Source of the DNA: Halobacillus sp. Marseille-Q1614
Lineage (GTDB): Bacteria > Bacillota > Bacilli > Bacillales > Halobacillaceae
Length of the DNA: 64,000 nucleotides
Assembly (NCBI RefSeq): GCF_902809865.1
Contig: NZ_CADDWH010000001.1
Location: forward strand, 2,356,001-2,420,000
Reading direction: 5' to 3'
Shown here piece after piece: positions 23,686 through 34,502 of this stretch (positions within the stretch are counted from its first letter, which is position 1; each line of letters starts with the position of its first letter). A model generated the notes under the pieces. The model was given only the letters and a program-made list of their open reading frames with translations. It made no database searches and was not told the DNA's origin. The position numbers and the translations under genes were made by a program.

Positions 23686-24591
23686 TTAAGAAGTGATGAA
23701 GTTGATGATTTCCTTACGGTGATCTTTATATATTTGCTTTCCAATGTCTATCATTTCATCTATTCTTTCAATCTCATCAAACGAAATTTCATCTGTCAGC
23801 TCTTTATTAATACGCAGATAATTTTTCTGAAGCAAAAGGCGGGAATGGTAGGAAACGGACTCGGACGACAAGTGCAGCGCTAAATCAAGCAGCTTGGGTT
23901 TGGCAGTAATGGAAGGAAATTTCAAAGGCATCCACTGCCGCAGGCCCCAGTATTTCCCGTGGTTATGTGAGAATTTAATGTCTTGCTTTCCCGTTCCAAA
24001 GGATATGATACGTATATTATTCAGTGATTGATTAAAATAATGAAGAGCTTCTGTAATGCACACAAGGGAAGGATTATTTGCCCATAGTCCTCCATCCACC
24101 GAAAGATACTGGCTTCCTACATTATTCGGTGGAAAGTAAACAGGGGCAGAACAAGAAGAAAGGACGGCATCCCATAATTTAATGGAATCTAATTTTCCCT
24201 CGACTTCTCTGGAACGATGAATATATGGATTTCCATGAGTTAGATCTACTGCCGGTATAAGCAATGGTTTCTCAACATCCGAAACTGTGATCTCTCCAAA
24301 CACCTCTTGTAAGAGCTCCCTCAATTCTACATCTTTATATACACTTTTCATTAATCCCACTCGGGCCTGCCGTTTAAAAATCTTCTTGGCATAGCGCTGG
24401 TAGTATTTCAATACGTCTTTCATCGGATGTTCTAAAGCAATCGACGCAGAAATAACTGAACCTGTACTCGTTCCCGCCACTAAATCAAAATACCTTCCAA
24501 TCGGCTGTTCAAGTTCTTCTTCAACTTGCTTTATTACCACTATCGGAATTATTCCGCGAATTCCTCCACCGTCAACACATAACATTTTCAT
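23686..24591 (-). CDS. Patatin-like phospholipase
   Basis: A 301-residue patatin hydrolase with a Ser-Asp dyad. Oxyanion loop VDGGGIRG near residue 6, nucleophile GTSTGS (Ser near 41), and catalytic Asp in VDGGLWANNP near 180. The short N-terminus beginning at the oxyanion loop and the GTSTGS form resemble CapV-type and plant-patatin enzymes that cleave acyl chains from phospholipids. No cyclase or sensor gene is adjacent, so a CBASS role is not supported. The start at 24591 follows GAAGG. The transcript probably shares its upstream terminator with the aminotransferase. Confidence 0.82.
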   Translation of the reverse strand: MKMLCVDGGGIRGIIPIVVIKQVEEELEQPIGRYFDLVAGTSTGSVISASIALEHPMKDVLKYYQRYAKKIFKRQARVGLMKSVYKDVELRELLQEVFGEITVSDVEKPLLIPAVDLTHGNPYIHRSREVEGKLDSIKLWDAVLSSCSAPVYFPPNNVGSQYLSVDGGLWANNPSLVCITEALHYFNQSLNNIRIISFGTGKQDIKFSHNHGKYWGLRQWMPLKFPSITAKPKLLDLALHLSSESVSYHSRLLLQKNYLRINKELTDEISFDEIERIDEMIDIGKQIYKDHRKEIINFITS

Positions 24592-24679
24592 ATCCTTCAC
24601 CCGGCCGCACAGATTTTGGTATAGTTTGTCCACTCATGAACAACCTTATGCACACTTTGCGGCTTTGTGATCTATAGAA

Positions 24680-24719
24680 AAAAAGCCGCACAAAGGAATA
24701 CTCCTCTGCCGGCTTTTTA
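24680..24719 (-). terminator. Terminator after the aminotransferase gene
   Basis: A long hairpin, AAAAAGCCG to CCGGCTTTTT, with a few mismatches, closed by poly-T on the minus strand. Confidence 0.65.
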
Positions 24720-24720
24720 A

Positions 24721-26037
24721 TTACTGAGTAACCTCTATCTCTTCTTCGTATACCGCTAATGCCTGTTCGAACATTTGCAGACCTTCATCGATCTGCTGTT
24801 TCGTTACGGTCAGAGGAGGAATCATCCGGATAATTTCTGTCTGATTGCCTCCAAAGTAGAAAAGGACGCCATTTTCAAGGGCGGCATCTAATATTTTAAA
24901 CAGCCCTTCACTGTTTGGTTCTCCTGTAGCAGGATTCACGATTTCAATTCCAATCATTAACCCCACGGACCGGACCCTTCCGATAACCGGATGGTTTTGT
25001 TTGATTTGCTGGAGTTTCTCTGCAGCATAGGCCCCTGTGTCTCTCGCATTCTTCAGCAAATTTTCTTCTTCGATAACGTCTAATACAGCATTTGCCGCAC
25101 AGCACGCTATCGGATTCCCTCCAAAGGTTGTCGCATGACTCCCGAGCGGCCACTGTTTCATCAGTTCTTTAGATGCCACTGTAGCGCTAAGCGGCATACC
25201 ATTCGCAATTCCTTTAGCTATCGCCATAATATCAGGCGTTACATCAAATGTTTGAGAAGCGAACCATTCTCCTGTCCGCCCGAAACCGGTCTGCACTTCA
25301 TCAAAAATAAGCAGAATATTGTGCTGATCACACAGCTCTCTTAACTTTTTAAGCCATGCTTTTGGAGGAACGATATAACCTCCTTCACCAAGAACCGGCT
25401 CTACCAGCACAGCAGCTACTTCTTCAGGCGTCACCTGATGAGCAAATAAGCGGGCAAAATCTTTTTCAAGCTGATCCACTACATACTGTTCAGGATCGAC
25501 CCCAGCTGGACTTTCATCTACTTGAGCGTACGGTATTTGATAAGAACCCGTCGGATTTAAAAACTTCCGATATTTGCTTTTAGAACTCGTTACACTTAAC
25601 GCTCCCATCGACCGGCCATGAAAACCACCGATAAAGGATACAATATAAGGTCTTTCTGTCACATGTCTGGCAAGCTTAAGGGCTCCTTCCACCGCTTCAG
25701 CTCCACTGTTTCCAAAAAAGAAGCAGTCCAGGTTTCCCGGCATTATTTCGGCAAGCCGGTCTGCCAATTTCAGGATCGATTTATATATAATGACGCCTGA
25801 AGGACCATGTCCGAGCTGATCAGCCCCTTCTTTAATCGCCTCTACTACTTTAGGGTGTCTGTGACCAACATTTGTCGTGGCTATCCCTGATGTGAAATCT
25901 AAATATTCTCTTCCATCCGCCCCGAAATAATAGCATCCTTCTTCTTTTACAACTGGCAAATTCGGATGGTCTTTCGCCATACTGGGCGCTAGACGCTCAG
26001 ACATATTATCTACAAGGTGACTCCACTCATATCCCAT
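24721..26037 (-). CDS. Class III PLP aminotransferase (4-aminobutyrate aminotransferase-like)
   Basis: A 438-residue fold-type I class III aminotransferase. [19 protein letters not shown] near 107, [14 protein letters not shown] near 145, the PLP Asp in [16 protein letters not shown] near 240, and the Schiff-base Lys in [13 protein letters not shown] near 270 are all present. It ranks with GabT/ornithine-type enzymes that move an omega-amino group to 2-oxoglutarate, but the substrate is not certain. The ATG at 26037 follows AGGAGG; an upstream in-frame ATG lacks one. It is downstream of yjiH on the same strand but separated by a repeat of ~220 bp. Confidence 0.82.
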   Translation of the reverse strand: MGYEWSHLVDNMSERLAPSMAKDHPNLPVVKEEGCYYFGADGREYLDFTSGIATTNVGHRHPKVVEAIKEGADQLGHGPSGVIIYKSILKLADRLAEIMPGNLDCFFFGNSGAEAVEGALKLARHVTERPYIVSFIGGFHGRSMGALSVTSSKSKYRKFLNPTGSYQIPYAQVDESPAGVDPEQYVVDQLEKDFARLFAHQVTPEEVAAVLVEPVLGEGGYIVPPKAWLKKLRELCDQHNILLIFDEVQTGFGRTGEWFASQTFDVTPDIMAIAKGIANGMPLSATVASKELMKQWPLGSHATTFGGNPIACCAANAVLDVIEEENLLKNARDTGAYAAEKLQQIKQNHPVIGRVRSVGLMIGIEIVNPATGEPNSEGLFKILDAALENGVLFYFGGNQTEIIRMIPPLTVTKQQIDEGLQMFEQALAVYEEEIEVTQ

Positions 26038-26084
26038 AAATACAACCTCCTGCATCGTTCTGTATATTTTGATAATAGATTGTT

Positions 26085-26230
26085 GATTCAGCTTGGAACG
26101 GCGAGACTTCTGCTTAAAAAACGGACTGGCAAAACCCCGCAGTGATGTACGAAGGAAGTTCGATTAAATTCGGTACGTCCTATGACTCCACATCGTGTGC
26201 GGCCGCTTAAAAAGCGAGCGGAATTCCTGT
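26085..26230. repeat. MITE-like intergenic repeat (copy 3)
   Basis: GCGAGACTTCTGCTTAAAAA at 26101 is shared base for base (21 identical bases in all) with copy 4 at 28017. It continues CGGACTGGCAA, ACCCCGCAG, and ends near CCGCTTAAAAAGCGAGCGG. It fills the gap between yjiH and the aminotransferase; no gene is present. Confidence 0.55.
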
Positions 26231-26258
26231 GAGATCAACAGTGAAAAGGTAAAAGAAC

Positions 26259-27638
26259 CTAAAAGAAAAACAGGTGCGCTATTAAAGCAGCGATTGGCAG
26301 AGTAATCACGGTTCGCTGCAAAAAGATGACAAAAAGCTCAAGTAAATTAATTGGTATTTTTGACTTGATAAGCAAAATTCCAATTTCCGACATATAAATC
26401 AGCTGAGTTAATGACATAACTCCGATTACAAAACGGGTGAGCTCAGATTCAATGCCAGATCCGACAACAGCTGGTAAAAACATGTCCGCGAATCCTACGA
26501 TCATCGCAGGGGCAGCAGCACTCGCTTCCGGAATCTGCAAGACGTTCAGCAAAGGAATAATCGGATACGATAAAAGTGTAAAGACCGGTGTAAATTCCGC
26601 AAGGATCAGCGCAATGGTCCCTAATGCCATGACAAGCGGAATTAAACCAAACCAAATATCAGCTACGTTGTAGATTCCCCGGTTAATGACATTGCGGACG
26701 CTTTTTACCTGGTCTGCTTTTTTTACTGCTTGATCTACGGCCCACCGGAAGCTCGAAACCCCTTCTGGGACACGTTCGTCAATTTGCTTGCCGACAGGCT
26801 CATAATATGTATCTTTCTTTTTCGATAATGGCGGAATGCGCGGACATATAATAGCGGCCACAACCCCGCATACTACTACCGTCAAGTAAAACTGAACAAA
26901 GAGATGATCGATTCCGAGAAATCTTGCAATAACAAGGCTGAAGGCAATCGATGCAATTGAGAAGTTTGTGGCTACAACGGCTGCTTCACGTTTTGTATAA
27001 TATCCGCCATCATATTGCTGTGTTGTAAGGAGCACCCCTACCGTTCCGCTTCCCATCCAGGAAGCAAGCGCATCTACTGAAGAACGTCCCGGCAGTTTAA
27101 AAATCGGGTGCATGACTTTACGAACCATAGACCCTATAAAATCCATAAGTCCAAACTCTAATAGAAGCGGCATAAATAAGCTGGCAAACAAAAACCAAAC
27201 CATTAGTACAGGCACGAGATCATATAGGACCACTTGGCCGGTAAGTTCAGAAGAAATAATAGATGGACCGGTTCCCGTTAAGGTTATCGTCGCAAAGAGC
27301 GCTCCAACAAATCGGAGAAGTATCCAGAATAATCCGATATCAAACAGTGAAGACAAAAACGGCTGCTGGCGAATAGAAGGTGCAGCAGCCGTTTTTATCA
27401 CCAGGCATCCTATCGCTGAGATCCATAACACACATGTCATAAATAAAGGAATAATATCCGAAATGGCAGCCTGAAGGCCGTCGGCTAATATCCCAAGCCC
27501 TATCGTAACTGTTCCATTTACAGAGACAGGTACGAGGAAAAGAAGGATTCCTGCTAATGATGGCAGCAAAAATTTCATCAGCTGTTTGAACGAATACTGC
27601 TCAGTAACTTCTTGTGCTTCTTGCTTTCGTAATTCCAC
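26259..27638 (-). CDS. yjiH: YjiH family nucleoside-recognition (Gate) domain membrane protein
   Basis: A membrane protein of ~459 residues with ~11 helices, matching the YjiH family: LPSLAGILLFLVPV near the N-terminus, SWMGSGTVGVLLTTQQYD mid-protein, VGFADMFLPAVVGSGIES, and MSLTQLIYMSEIGILLIKS near the C-terminus. The Gate domain occurs in nucleoside transporters and spore maturation proteins; transport substrate unknown. GTG at 27638 has GGGGGG seven bases before it; the ATG at 27653 has no ribosome binding site. A sigma-A-like promoter lies at 27668-27695. Confidence 0.72.
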   Translation of the reverse strand: MELRKQEAQEVTEQYSFKQLMKFLLPSLAGILLFLVPVSVNGTVTIGLGILADGLQAAISDIIPLFMTCVLWISAIGCLVIKTAAAPSIRQQPFLSSLFDIGLFWILLRFVGALFATITLTGTGPSIISSELTGQVVLYDLVPVLMVWFLFASLFMPLLLEFGLMDFIGSMVRKVMHPIFKLPGRSSVDALASWMGSGTVGVLLTTQQYDGGYYTKREAAVVATNFSIASIAFSLVIARFLGIDHLFVQFYLTVVVCGVVAAIICPRIPPLSKKKDTYYEPVGKQIDERVPEGVSSFRWAVDQAVKKADQVKSVRNVINRGIYNVADIWFGLIPLVMALGTIALILAEFTPVFTLLSYPIIPLLNVLQIPEASAAAPAMIVGFADMFLPAVVGSGIESELTRFVIGVMSLTQLIYMSEIGILLIKSKIPINLLELFVIFLQRTVITLPIAALIAHLFFF

Positions 27639-27667
27639 AAATAATCCCCCCATTGATGAATTAAAAT

Positions 27668-27695
27668 ATTATATTTATTAGTACATAGTACTCAA
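27668..27695 (-). promoter_or_regulatory. Sigma-A-like promoter of yjiH with a small dyad
   Basis: TTGAGT, 16 bp, TATAAT on the minus strand. AGTAC-ATA-GTACT (27680-27692) lies in the spacer and could be an operator. Confidence 0.5.
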
Positions 27696-27863
27696 TTCAT
27701 AAAAGCGACCTTTTGATAATACATTTTTACGTATAAAGATTCAATAGAGGATCTGTTTTTATGTAAGTCCGCAGAAATGCGCTTATATCAACCTTTTGAC
27801 AAGTATATCAAAATAATCCCCTGCATAACTTTATATTTTGAAAATTCACTACATTTTAATTAT

Positions 27864-27878
27864 AAATTACAGAAAATT
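27864..27878. promoter_or_regulatory. CodY-box-like site
   Basis: AAATTACAGAAAATT matches the CodY consensus at 13 of 15; a weaker 12/15 match lies at 27945-27959. Both are in a ~300-bp AT-rich stretch between yjiH and the metH riboswitch, which otherwise holds only repeat copy 4. Binding is speculative. Confidence 0.25.
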
Positions 27879-27979
27879 ATAAAATTTACAAATGTCCATT
27901 GGGCCACATAAATGGTTTTTAATGTAAAAATACCTGAAGGAAAAGATTGTCAGAAATTTATTTGTATAAAAGGTTTGTT

Positions 27980-28115
27980 AAACGGCCTTGTTGGAACAGA
28001 AAAAGCAAGGGGTTATGCGAGACTTCTGCTTAAAAAATGGGCGGGCAAGACCGTGCAGCGCGAGGTTCGCGAGTAGGCTTGACCGTTCGTGCGCGGAATG
28101 GGAACAGGCTCCTTT
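27980..28115. repeat. MITE-like intergenic repeat (copy 4)
   Basis: Begins GGCCTTGTTGGAACAGAAAA, core CTTAAAAAATGGGCGGGCAA at 28029, then GACCGTGCAG, and ends near GGAACAGGCTCC. It aligns with the reverse of copy 5 over its left half. No gene is present. Confidence 0.55.
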
Positions 28116-28181
28116 TTTCATGAAGGGCAACATTTACAATTAACAAAAGTTATAAAAAAGGAAAAAATTTTGAATTTTCCC

Positions 28182-28210
28182 TTGATTCCCATTCCTTTTT
28201 CGTGTAGTCT
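28182..28210 (+). promoter_or_regulatory. Sigma-A-like promoter of yitJ-metH
   Basis: TTGATT (28182-28187), 17 bp, TAGTCT (28205-28210), ~40 bp before the riboswitch. Confidence 0.4.
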
Positions 28211-28247
28211 AAATCGCAACGATATTTATAACTTAATACTAAAGATT

Positions 28248-28404
28248 TTCTTATCCAGAGAGGTGTAGGGACTGGCCCGATGAAGCCTCAGCAACCACTG
28301 AATCAATCAGTATGGTGCTAAATCCAGCAAGTTTTAAAACTTGAAAAGATAAGAAGGAGAATTGAACGTTCAAAAGTCTTCTTCTTAGAAGGCTTTTTTT
28401 TATT
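28248..28404 (+). promoter_or_regulatory. SAM-I riboswitch (S-box) and terminator
   Basis: The aptamer (28248-28355) carries the conserved CTTATCCAGAGAGGTG, GGGACTGGCCCGATGA, CCTCAGCAACC, GTGCTAAATCCAGCAAG segments, and closes with AGATAAG pairing to the first arm. A stem AAGTCTTCT-TCTT-AGAAGGCTT with a T8 run (28374-28404) is the terminator; the region upstream can form the antiterminator. High SAM should stop transcription of yitJ-metH. Confidence 0.95.
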
Positions 28405-28423
28405 TTAGCGAGGAGGACTATTC

Positions 28424-30292
28424 ATGAATTTAAAAAAAGCCCTGCATAATTACACGTTAGTGGGAGACGGTGCTATGGGTACACTATTATATTCCTACGG
28501 GATTGATCAATGTTTTGAAGAATTAAATCTCTCCCACCCCTCAGGCGTTCTTGATGTCCATAATGCCTACGTAGCTGCAGGCGCTGATGTGATTCAGACG
28601 AATACATATGGCGCCAATTACGTGAAACTTTCCCGTTATGGGCTTGAAGACAAAGTGAAGGAAATAAACACAGCAGCTATAGAACTTGCGAAGCAGGCAG
28701 CGACAGACAGCAATTATGTCGTTGGAACGATTGGAGGGATCCGCTCCTTTAAGAAGCAGGCGGTTTCCTTAGAAGAAATAAAGCGCAGCTTCCGTGAACA
28801 GCTTTACTCGATGTTATTTGAAGAGGTCGACGGTATCTTGCTGGAGACTTATTACGATCTGGAAGAACTGACGACCGTTTTACAAATCGCCAGAAAAGAA
28901 ACGAACCTGCCGATTATTGCACAGGCTTCTATGCATGAACCCGGTGTTCTTCAGGACGGTACGCCTTTGCCTGAAGCCCTGGCTACATTGGAAAAGCTCG
29001 GCGCTGACGTGACGGGAGTGAACTGCCGGCTTGGACCTTACCATATGACTCAGTCACTGGAGAAAGTGCCACTACCTAAACAATCTGTATTGTCTGCCTA
29101 CCCTAATGCCAGCCTGCCATCTTATCAGGATGGAAGGCTCGTCTATAAAACAGATGCCGACTATTTTAAAACAAGTGCCCGCTCCCTCTATGAGCAAGGA
29201 GCCCGTCTAATTGGCGGCTGCTGCGGCACAACACCGGAACATATCGCCGCGATAGCCAATGAAGTAAAAAGAAAGAAACCGATTCTTCATAAGGAGGTTC
29301 CTATTGATGAAAAAGAACCTCAGGAAAAAATTGAGGTAAAACAGACGAAGCCTCACCTACATGAAATTGTTGCAAAGAAACCGTCAGTCATTGTGGAACT
29401 TGACCCTCCCAAAAAATTAAATACTGACCGATACTTGCGAGGGGCAAAAGCTCTGCATGAGGCCGGAGTTGATTCGATTACGCTGGCTGACAATTCTCTC
29501 GCTTCACCGAGAGTCTGCAACACGGCAATGGGCTCAATCATAAAGCAAAAATACAATATTAATCCATTGGTCCACATCGCCTGCAGGGACCGCAATCAGA
29601 TTGGCCTGCAGTCTCACTTAATGGGGCTTCATACATTAGGAATTACAGAAGTGTTAGCTATTACCGGTGATCCAACTAAAATTGGAGACTTTCCCGGAGC
29701 CACCTCGGTTTATGACTTTTCTTCATTAGACTTGATTCAATCCATTAAGCAGTTAAATGAAGGGCAGTCCTTTTCAGGGAAATCGTTAGGAATGAAAACA
29801 AACTTCTCTGTGGCCGCCGCGTTTAATCCTAATGTAAGAAACTTAAACCGGGCTGTTGGACGGCTTGAGAAAAAAATAAAATGTGGAGCTGATTACTTTA
29901 TCAGCCAGCCCGTTTACAGTGAAGCACAGCTTTTAGAAATTTATGATGCCACTAAACATATTTCAGCACCGATTTATATTGGAATCATGCCGCTGATCAG
30001 CGCCCGGAATGCTGAGTTTTTACACAATGAAGTGCCAGGCATAAGCTTATCCGATGATATCCGAAAACGTATGGAAACCGTAAGCCACAACCCTTCCCTC
30101 GCTCAGGAGGAAGGGATTGCGATAGCTAAATCATTAATTGATACAGCAGTAGAGCTCTTTAATGGAATTTACTTAATCACCCCATTTTTGCGCTACGAGA
30201 TTACTGTAGAACTCACCCGCTACTTTAAAGAAAAAACAAAAGGAAGGACAGATGCAAATGACCACATTATTTCACAAACAACTATCCAGTAA
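28424..30292 (+). CDS. yitJ: Bifunctional homocysteine S-methyltransferase / 5,10-methylene-THF reductase
   Basis: A 622-residue fusion. Residues ~1-290 form the Hcy-binding barrel: [20 protein letters not shown], and zinc ligands Cys in VNCRLG (~205) and [10 protein letters not shown] (~265). Residues ~310-605 form the methylenetetrahydrofolate reductase barrel ([35 protein letters not shown]). It thus makes methyl-THF and methylates homocysteine to methionine. It is directly under an S-box. The start follows GCGAGGAGGA. It overlaps metH by ~40 bp, so both are translated from one transcript; the reductase supplies methyl-THF to MetH. Confidence 0.92.
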   Translation: MNLKKALHNYTLVGDGAMGTLLYSYGIDQCFEELNLSHPSGVLDVHNAYVAAGADVIQTNTYGANYVKLSRYGLEDKVKEINTAAIELAKQAATDSNYVVGTIGGIRSFKKQAVSLEEIKRSFREQLYSMLFEEVDGILLETYYDLEELTTVLQIARKETNLPIIAQASMHEPGVLQDGTPLPEALATLEKLGADVTGVNCRLGPYHMTQSLEKVPLPKQSVLSAYPNASLPSYQDGRLVYKTDADYFKTSARSLYEQGARLIGGCCGTTPEHIAAIANEVKRKKPILHKEVPIDEKEPQEKIEVKQTKPHLHEIVAKKPSVIVELDPPKKLNTDRYLRGAKALHEAGVDSITLADNSLASPRVCNTAMGSIIKQKYNINPLVHIACRDRNQIGLQSHLMGLHTLGITEVLAITGDPTKIGDFPGATSVYDFSSLDLIQSIKQLNEGQSFSGKSLGMKTNFSVAAAFNPNVRNLNRAVGRLEKKIKCGADYFISQPVYSEAQLLEIYDATKHISAPIYIGIMPLISARNAEFLHNEVPGISLSDDIRKRMETVSHNPSLAQEEGIAIAKSLIDTAVELFNGIYLITPFLRYEITVELTRYFKEKTKGRTDANDHIISQTTIQ

Positions 30293-33200
30293 AATTCTTG
30301 TCCTCGATGGCGCAATGGGAACAATGCTGCAAAACGCCGATCTTACACCTGAAGACTTCGGCGGCGAACTGTATGATGGATGTAATGAATATTTAAACAT
30401 TACCGCCCCCCATGTTATTGAAAGAATTCACCGAGAATACCTTGAGGCGGGCGCCGATATTATTGAGACGAATACGTTTGGAGCTACCGATCTCGTTTTA
30501 GATGAATATGAATTAGGTCACTTGGCCGAAGAACTCAATATCAAAGCGGCCCAAATCGCCAGACAGGCAGCCGTTCAATATTCATCCGAAGAGCATCCCC
30601 GCTTTGTTGCCGGCGCAATGGGACCTACTACAAAAACTCTATCTGTAACAGGCGGGACGACTTTTGACCATTTAACAAAGGCCTATGAGGAACAAGCAAG
30701 AGGGTTAATTAAAGGCGGAGTGGACGTTCTTTTACTAGAAACCTCTCAGGATATGCTGAATGTAAAAGCCGCCTATATCGGAATAACCCGGGCTTTTAAA
30801 TCCCAGGTTGTCGAGCTTCCTTTAATAATTTCTGGCACGATTGAACCGATGGGTACTACATTAGCCGGCCAGAACATTGAAGCTTTCTATTTGTCCCTAG
30901 AGCATATGAAACCGGCCGTTGTGGGACTGAACTGTGCCACAGGACCTGAATTCATGCGTGACCATTTACGTTCTTTATCAGATTTAGCGACTTCTTCCGT
31001 GAGTTGTTATCCTAACGCCGGCCTCCCGGATGAAGAAGGAAACTATCATGAAACCGCTGAATCCTTAGCTGAAAAGATTGCAGGCTTCGCCGAAAAAGGC
31101 TGGCTGAATCTAGTGGGAGGATGCTGCGGAACGACACCTGAACATATAAAAGCTCTTTCAGAAGCGGTAAAGGACTACTCTCCAAGGGTTGCTCCTTCTT
31201 CTCACCCCCATGCTGTTTCAGGGATCGAGCCATTTATTTATGAAGATCAAAGCGACCGTCCTATTCTAATTGGTGAACGTACAAATGTTATTGGATCGAG
31301 AAAATTTAAAAGGCTGATTGCTGAAGAAAAATTTGAAGAAGCATCTGAAGTAGCACGAGCTCAAGTAAAAAAAGGTGCTCAAGTAATTGATATCTGTCTG
31401 GCTGATCCTGACCGTGATGAAGCTCAGGATATGGAAGAATTTATGAAGCAGGTCATTAATAAAGTAAAAGTGCCGCTGATCATTGATTCCACAGATGTGG
31501 AAGTTATCGAAAAAGCACTTAAGTACTCGCAGGGAAAAGTAATCATAAATTCAATTAACTTAGAAGACGGCGAGGAACGATTTGAGGAAATTGTACCGTT
31601 GATTCACCAATACGGTGCGGCAGTTGTTGTAGGAACTATTGATGAAGAAGGAATGGCAGTAACTGCTGAAAGGAAACTGGAAATTGCCATTCGGTCTAGA
31701 GATATACTTGTAGATCAGTATGGATTAGCCGAATCCGATCTGATCTTTGATCCTCTCGTTTTCCCAGTAGGGACAGGAGATGAACAATATATCGGTTCTG
31801 CAGAAGCAACAATTGATGGTATTCGCTTAATTAAAGAGAAGCTTCCCAAATGTCAAACGGTTCTCGGGGTAAGTAACGTATCCTTTGGGCTGCCTCCTGT
31901 GGGCAGAGAAGTTTTAAATGCTGTTTACTTATACCACTGTACAAAAGCAGGACTTGATTACGCAATTGTTAATACAGAGAAGCTGGAACGCTACGCTTCC
32001 ATTGCTCAGGAAGAAATTGACCAGGCCAACAAACTGCTTTTTGAAACTACCGATGCTACACTTGCTGACTTTACTGCTTTTTATAGAGGAAAGAAAAAAG
32101 AAGTTAAAGCACCGACTTCTACGATGAGCCTGCCAGAAAGACTCGCTCACTATGTTGTAGAAGGAACAAAAGAAGGTTTGATTCCCGACTTAGATGAAGC
32201 CCTCGAAACTTATGAAACACCACTTGATATCATTAATGGACCGCTCATGGACGGGATGGCTGAAGTCGGGCGCCTATTTAACGATAATCAGCTGATCGTA
32301 GCAGAGGTATTGCAAAGTGCAGAAGTAATGAAAACTTCGGTTGCCCATCTGGAGCCGTACATGGAGAAGGATGATACTTCTAATAAGAAAGGGAAAATCT
32401 TATTAGCAACTGTTAAAGGTGATGTGCATGATATCGGAAAGAACCTCGTCGATATCATTCTAAGTAATAATGGGTTTGAAGTCGTTGACTTGGGGATTAA
32501 GGTAACTTCTACAGACTTGATTTCTCAAATTAAAGAAGAGAACCCGGACTTTGTCGGGCTCTCCGGCTTACTCGTTAAATCCGCACAGCAAATGGTGCTT
32601 ACCGCACAAGATCTTAAACAGCAGGAAATTAGTATTCCCATATTAGTAGGCGGCGCGGCTTTATCCAGAAAGTTCACCAATACAAAGATTGCCCCTCAAT
32701 ATGATGGAACTGTATTTTATGCAAAAGATGCGATGGATGGGCTCGCTTTGTCTAATCGTTTAAGTAAAAAAGAAGAGCGTGAACTGCTTATTAAGGAACA
32801 GCAGGAGAAACAAGAAAAGGCGGTCGCCCTGGGAGCAGAGCAAAAGGCAAAGCAGGCCGCTAACACTGCCGTTTTAGAAAAACCAGTTTCAACGGTATCT
32901 AAAACGGTGCCTGTTTACACCCCTCACGATTTTGATCAGCACATCATAAGAAACTTTTCTGTTGCCCATATTGAGCCTTACATCAATATGCAAATGCTGA
33001 TCGGGCATCACTTAGGTTTAAAAGGCAAGTTTTCTAAACTGATTGAGGAGAAAAATGAAAAAGCAATTCATTTAAAAGAAGTAGTAGACGAATTGATTGG
33101 AAAAGCCCAAAGAGAAGGATTGATCCAGCCATCTGCCCTGTATCAGTTCTTCCCTGCCCAGTCGGACGGTGATGATGTTATTATTTATGACCCGGCTGAC

Positions 33201-33710
33201 AAACAGACAGTTATCGAACGATTTACTTTTCCAAGACAGAACCGCTCCCCTTACCTTTGCCTGGCGGATTACCTCCGTTCAGTAGCAAGCGGCGAAATGG
33301 ATTATGTCGGTTTCTTCTCCGTTACCGCAGGAAAAGGAATTCGTGAACAAGCTGTAAAGCTAAAAGAAGAGGGAGAATATTTGAAGAGCCACGCCCTTCA
33401 AGCCCTTGCCCTGGAAACAGCAGAAGGACTGGCTGAGCATATTCACCAGCTGATGCGCGATAAATGGGGCTTCCCTGATGCGACAGACTTTACGATGCAG
33501 GAACGCTTTTCCGCCAAATACCAGGGTCAGCGTTATTCCTTTGGCTACCCTGCCTGCCCGGACTTAGAAGATCAAAGGAAGTTATTTAAGTTAATTCAGC
33601 CTGAACAGATCGGTGTTGAACTTACAGAGGAATGCATGATGGAACCTGAAGCTTCTGTAACAGCTATGGTATTTGCCCACCCTGAAGCCCGATATTTTAA
33701 TGTTCATTAA
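30252..33710 (+). CDS. metH: Cobalamin-dependent methionine synthase
   Basis: A 1152-residue MetH with all four modules. Homocysteine domain 1-300 (DGAMGTMLQ; zinc Cys in GLNCATG and [10 protein letters not shown]). Pterin domain ~330-600 ([25 protein letters not shown]). B12 cap ~630-715. B12-binding Rossmann ~730-850 with [11 protein letters not shown], its His being the lower cobalt ligand. A linker of ~30 charged residues leads to the AdoMet activation domain ~920-1150 ([25 protein letters not shown]). It transfers methyl from methyl-THF to homocysteine. ATG at 30252 or 30258 is possible. It is regulated by the SAM riboswitch upstream of yitJ and is the last gene before a terminator. Confidence 0.95.
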   Translation: MQMTTLFHKQLSSKILVLDGAMGTMLQNADLTPEDFGGELYDGCNEYLNITAPHVIERIHREYLEAGADIIETNTFGATDLVLDEYELGHLAEELNIKAAQIARQAAVQYSSEEHPRFVAGAMGPTTKTLSVTGGTTFDHLTKAYEEQARGLIKGGVDVLLLETSQDMLNVKAAYIGITRAFKSQVVELPLIISGTIEPMGTTLAGQNIEAFYLSLEHMKPAVVGLNCATGPEFMRDHLRSLSDLATSSVSCYPNAGLPDEEGNYHETAESLAEKIAGFAEKGWLNLVGGCCGTTPEHIKALSEAVKDYSPRVAPSSHPHAVSGIEPFIYEDQSDRPILIGERTNVIGSRKFKRLIAEEKFEEASEVARAQVKKGAQVIDICLADPDRDEAQDMEEFMKQVINKVKVPLIIDSTDVEVIEKALKYSQGKVIINSINLEDGEERFEEIVPLIHQYGAAVVVGTIDEEGMAVTAERKLEIAIRSRDILVDQYGLAESDLIFDPLVFPVGTGDEQYIGSAEATIDGIRLIKEKLPKCQTVLGVSNVSFGLPPVGREVLNAVYLYHCTKAGLDYAIVNTEKLERYASIAQEEIDQANKLLFETTDATLADFTAFYRGKKKEVKAPTSTMSLPERLAHYVVEGTKEGLIPDLDEALETYETPLDIINGPLMDGMAEVGRLFNDNQLIVAEVLQSAEVMKTSVAHLEPYMEKDDTSNKKGKILLATVKGDVHDIGKNLVDIILSNNGFEVVDLGIKVTSTDLISQIKEENPDFVGLSGLLVKSAQQMVLTAQDLKQQEISIPILVGGAALSRKFTNTKIAPQYDGTVFYAKDAMDGLALSNRLSKKEERELLIKEQQEKQEKAVALGAEQKAKQAANTAVLEKPVSTVSKTVPVYTPHDFDQHIIRNFSVAHIEPYINMQMLIGHHLGLKGKFSKLIEEKNEKAIHLKEVVDELIGKAQREGLIQPSALYQFFPAQSDGDDVIIYDPADKQTVIERFTFPRQNRSPYLCLADYLRSVASGEMDYVGFFSVTAGKGIREQAVKLKEEGEYLKSHALQALALETAEGLAEHIHQLMRDKWGFPDATDFTMQERFSAKYQGQRYSFGYPACPDLEDQRKLFKLIQPEQIGVELTEECMMEPEASVTAMVFAHPEARYFNVH

Positions 33711-33715
33711 GGCAA

Positions 33716-33752
33716 AAAGAAAGCCAGTTCACATTTTGTGAGCTGGCTTTTA
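33716..33752 (+). terminator. Terminator after metH
   Basis: AAAGCCAGTTCAC...GTGAGCTGGCTTT with a TTTT loop. Confidence 0.75.
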
Positions 33753-33870
33753 CTATAACTGCTGTTCGCGGCGAAATTCTTAAAATTCGCGGGCATAACT
33801 AACACAAAACTGCATTGACGAAGCTTCCTTTGTCGCTCACAATTAATATACAGAATGGAGGGTTACGCCT

Positions 33871-34476
33871 ATGGAAATCATCCCTTTAATGATTCAGCTC
33901 GAAGGCAGAAAAGTCTTTGTGATCGGTGGAGGCCGTATTGCAGAGAGAAGAATCCTAAGCCTCCTGCCTGCACATGCAAACTTAGAAGTTATCAGTCCTG
34001 AAGTTAGTTCAGCGATTCATTCCTTACATAAAGAAGGAAAAATTACTTGGCATCAGAAAACCGCAGAAAGAGAAGACTTACAGGAGGCTTTTCTGATTAT
34101 CTCAGCGGCCAATATGCCAGAAATGGATCAGCTTGTTTCTCAGTGGGCTCCCCCTCACGCATTAGTGAATTGTGCCGGCAATCATCAATATGGGAATGTT
34201 CATTTTCCCTCCACTTTCAAACGGGGCCGGCTGCAAATAAGTATATCTACGAGCGGAGCAAGTCCGATACTAACCTCTCGCATTAAAAAAGATTTAGAAG
34301 GACAATATGATGAACGCTATGAACATTATGTAGACTTCCTTTTTGAAGCTCGGTCGTTGATTAAGCAATCTCAGCTTTCAAAAGAAGAAAAACAGAGCCT
34401 TCTTCGCAAAATTGTAGAAGAAGATTATTTAGACAGTAACAAACAGCAGCAGATTCTTACCCGCTTCAAAAAATAA
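33871..34476 (+). CDS. sirC: Precorrin-2 dehydrogenase (SirC/YlnF type)
   Basis: A 201-residue single-domain protein equal to the N-terminal half of CysG. The NAD loop VFVIGGGRIAERRI lies near 15-30, followed by INPxxS-equivalent VISPEV. VNCAGNHQYGNVHFP (~108) and SISTSGASPILTSRIKKDLE (~130) are the family's active-site segments. It oxidises precorrin-2 to sirohydrochlorin in sirohaem synthesis. The start follows GGAGGG. In B. subtilis this gene (ylnF) ends the cysH operon; here it is on the opposite strand, convergent to that operon, with its own promoter and a shared bidirectional terminator. Confidence 0.9.
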   Translation: MEIIPLMIQLEGRKVFVIGGGRIAERRILSLLPAHANLEVISPEVSSAIHSLHKEGKITWHQKTAEREDLQEAFLIISAANMPEMDQLVSQWAPPHALVNCAGNHQYGNVHFPSTFKRGRLQISISTSGASPILTSRIKKDLEGQYDERYEHYVDFLFEARSLIKQSQLSKEEKQSLLRKIVEEDYLDSNKQQQILTRFKK

Positions 34477-34502
34477 TCCCGGCCAGGCCGGGATTATTTT
34501 TA
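34474..34502. terminator. Bidirectional terminator, sirC / hemD
   Basis: AATAATCCCGGCC-A-GGCCGGGATTATT, an almost loop-less 13-bp stem, overlaps both genes' ends. Confidence 0.8.

Noticed and set aside
23686-24591. CBASS-type defence effector
   Set aside because: No cyclic nucleotide synthase, ubiquitin-like or nuclease partner is adjacent; neighbours are metabolic genes.
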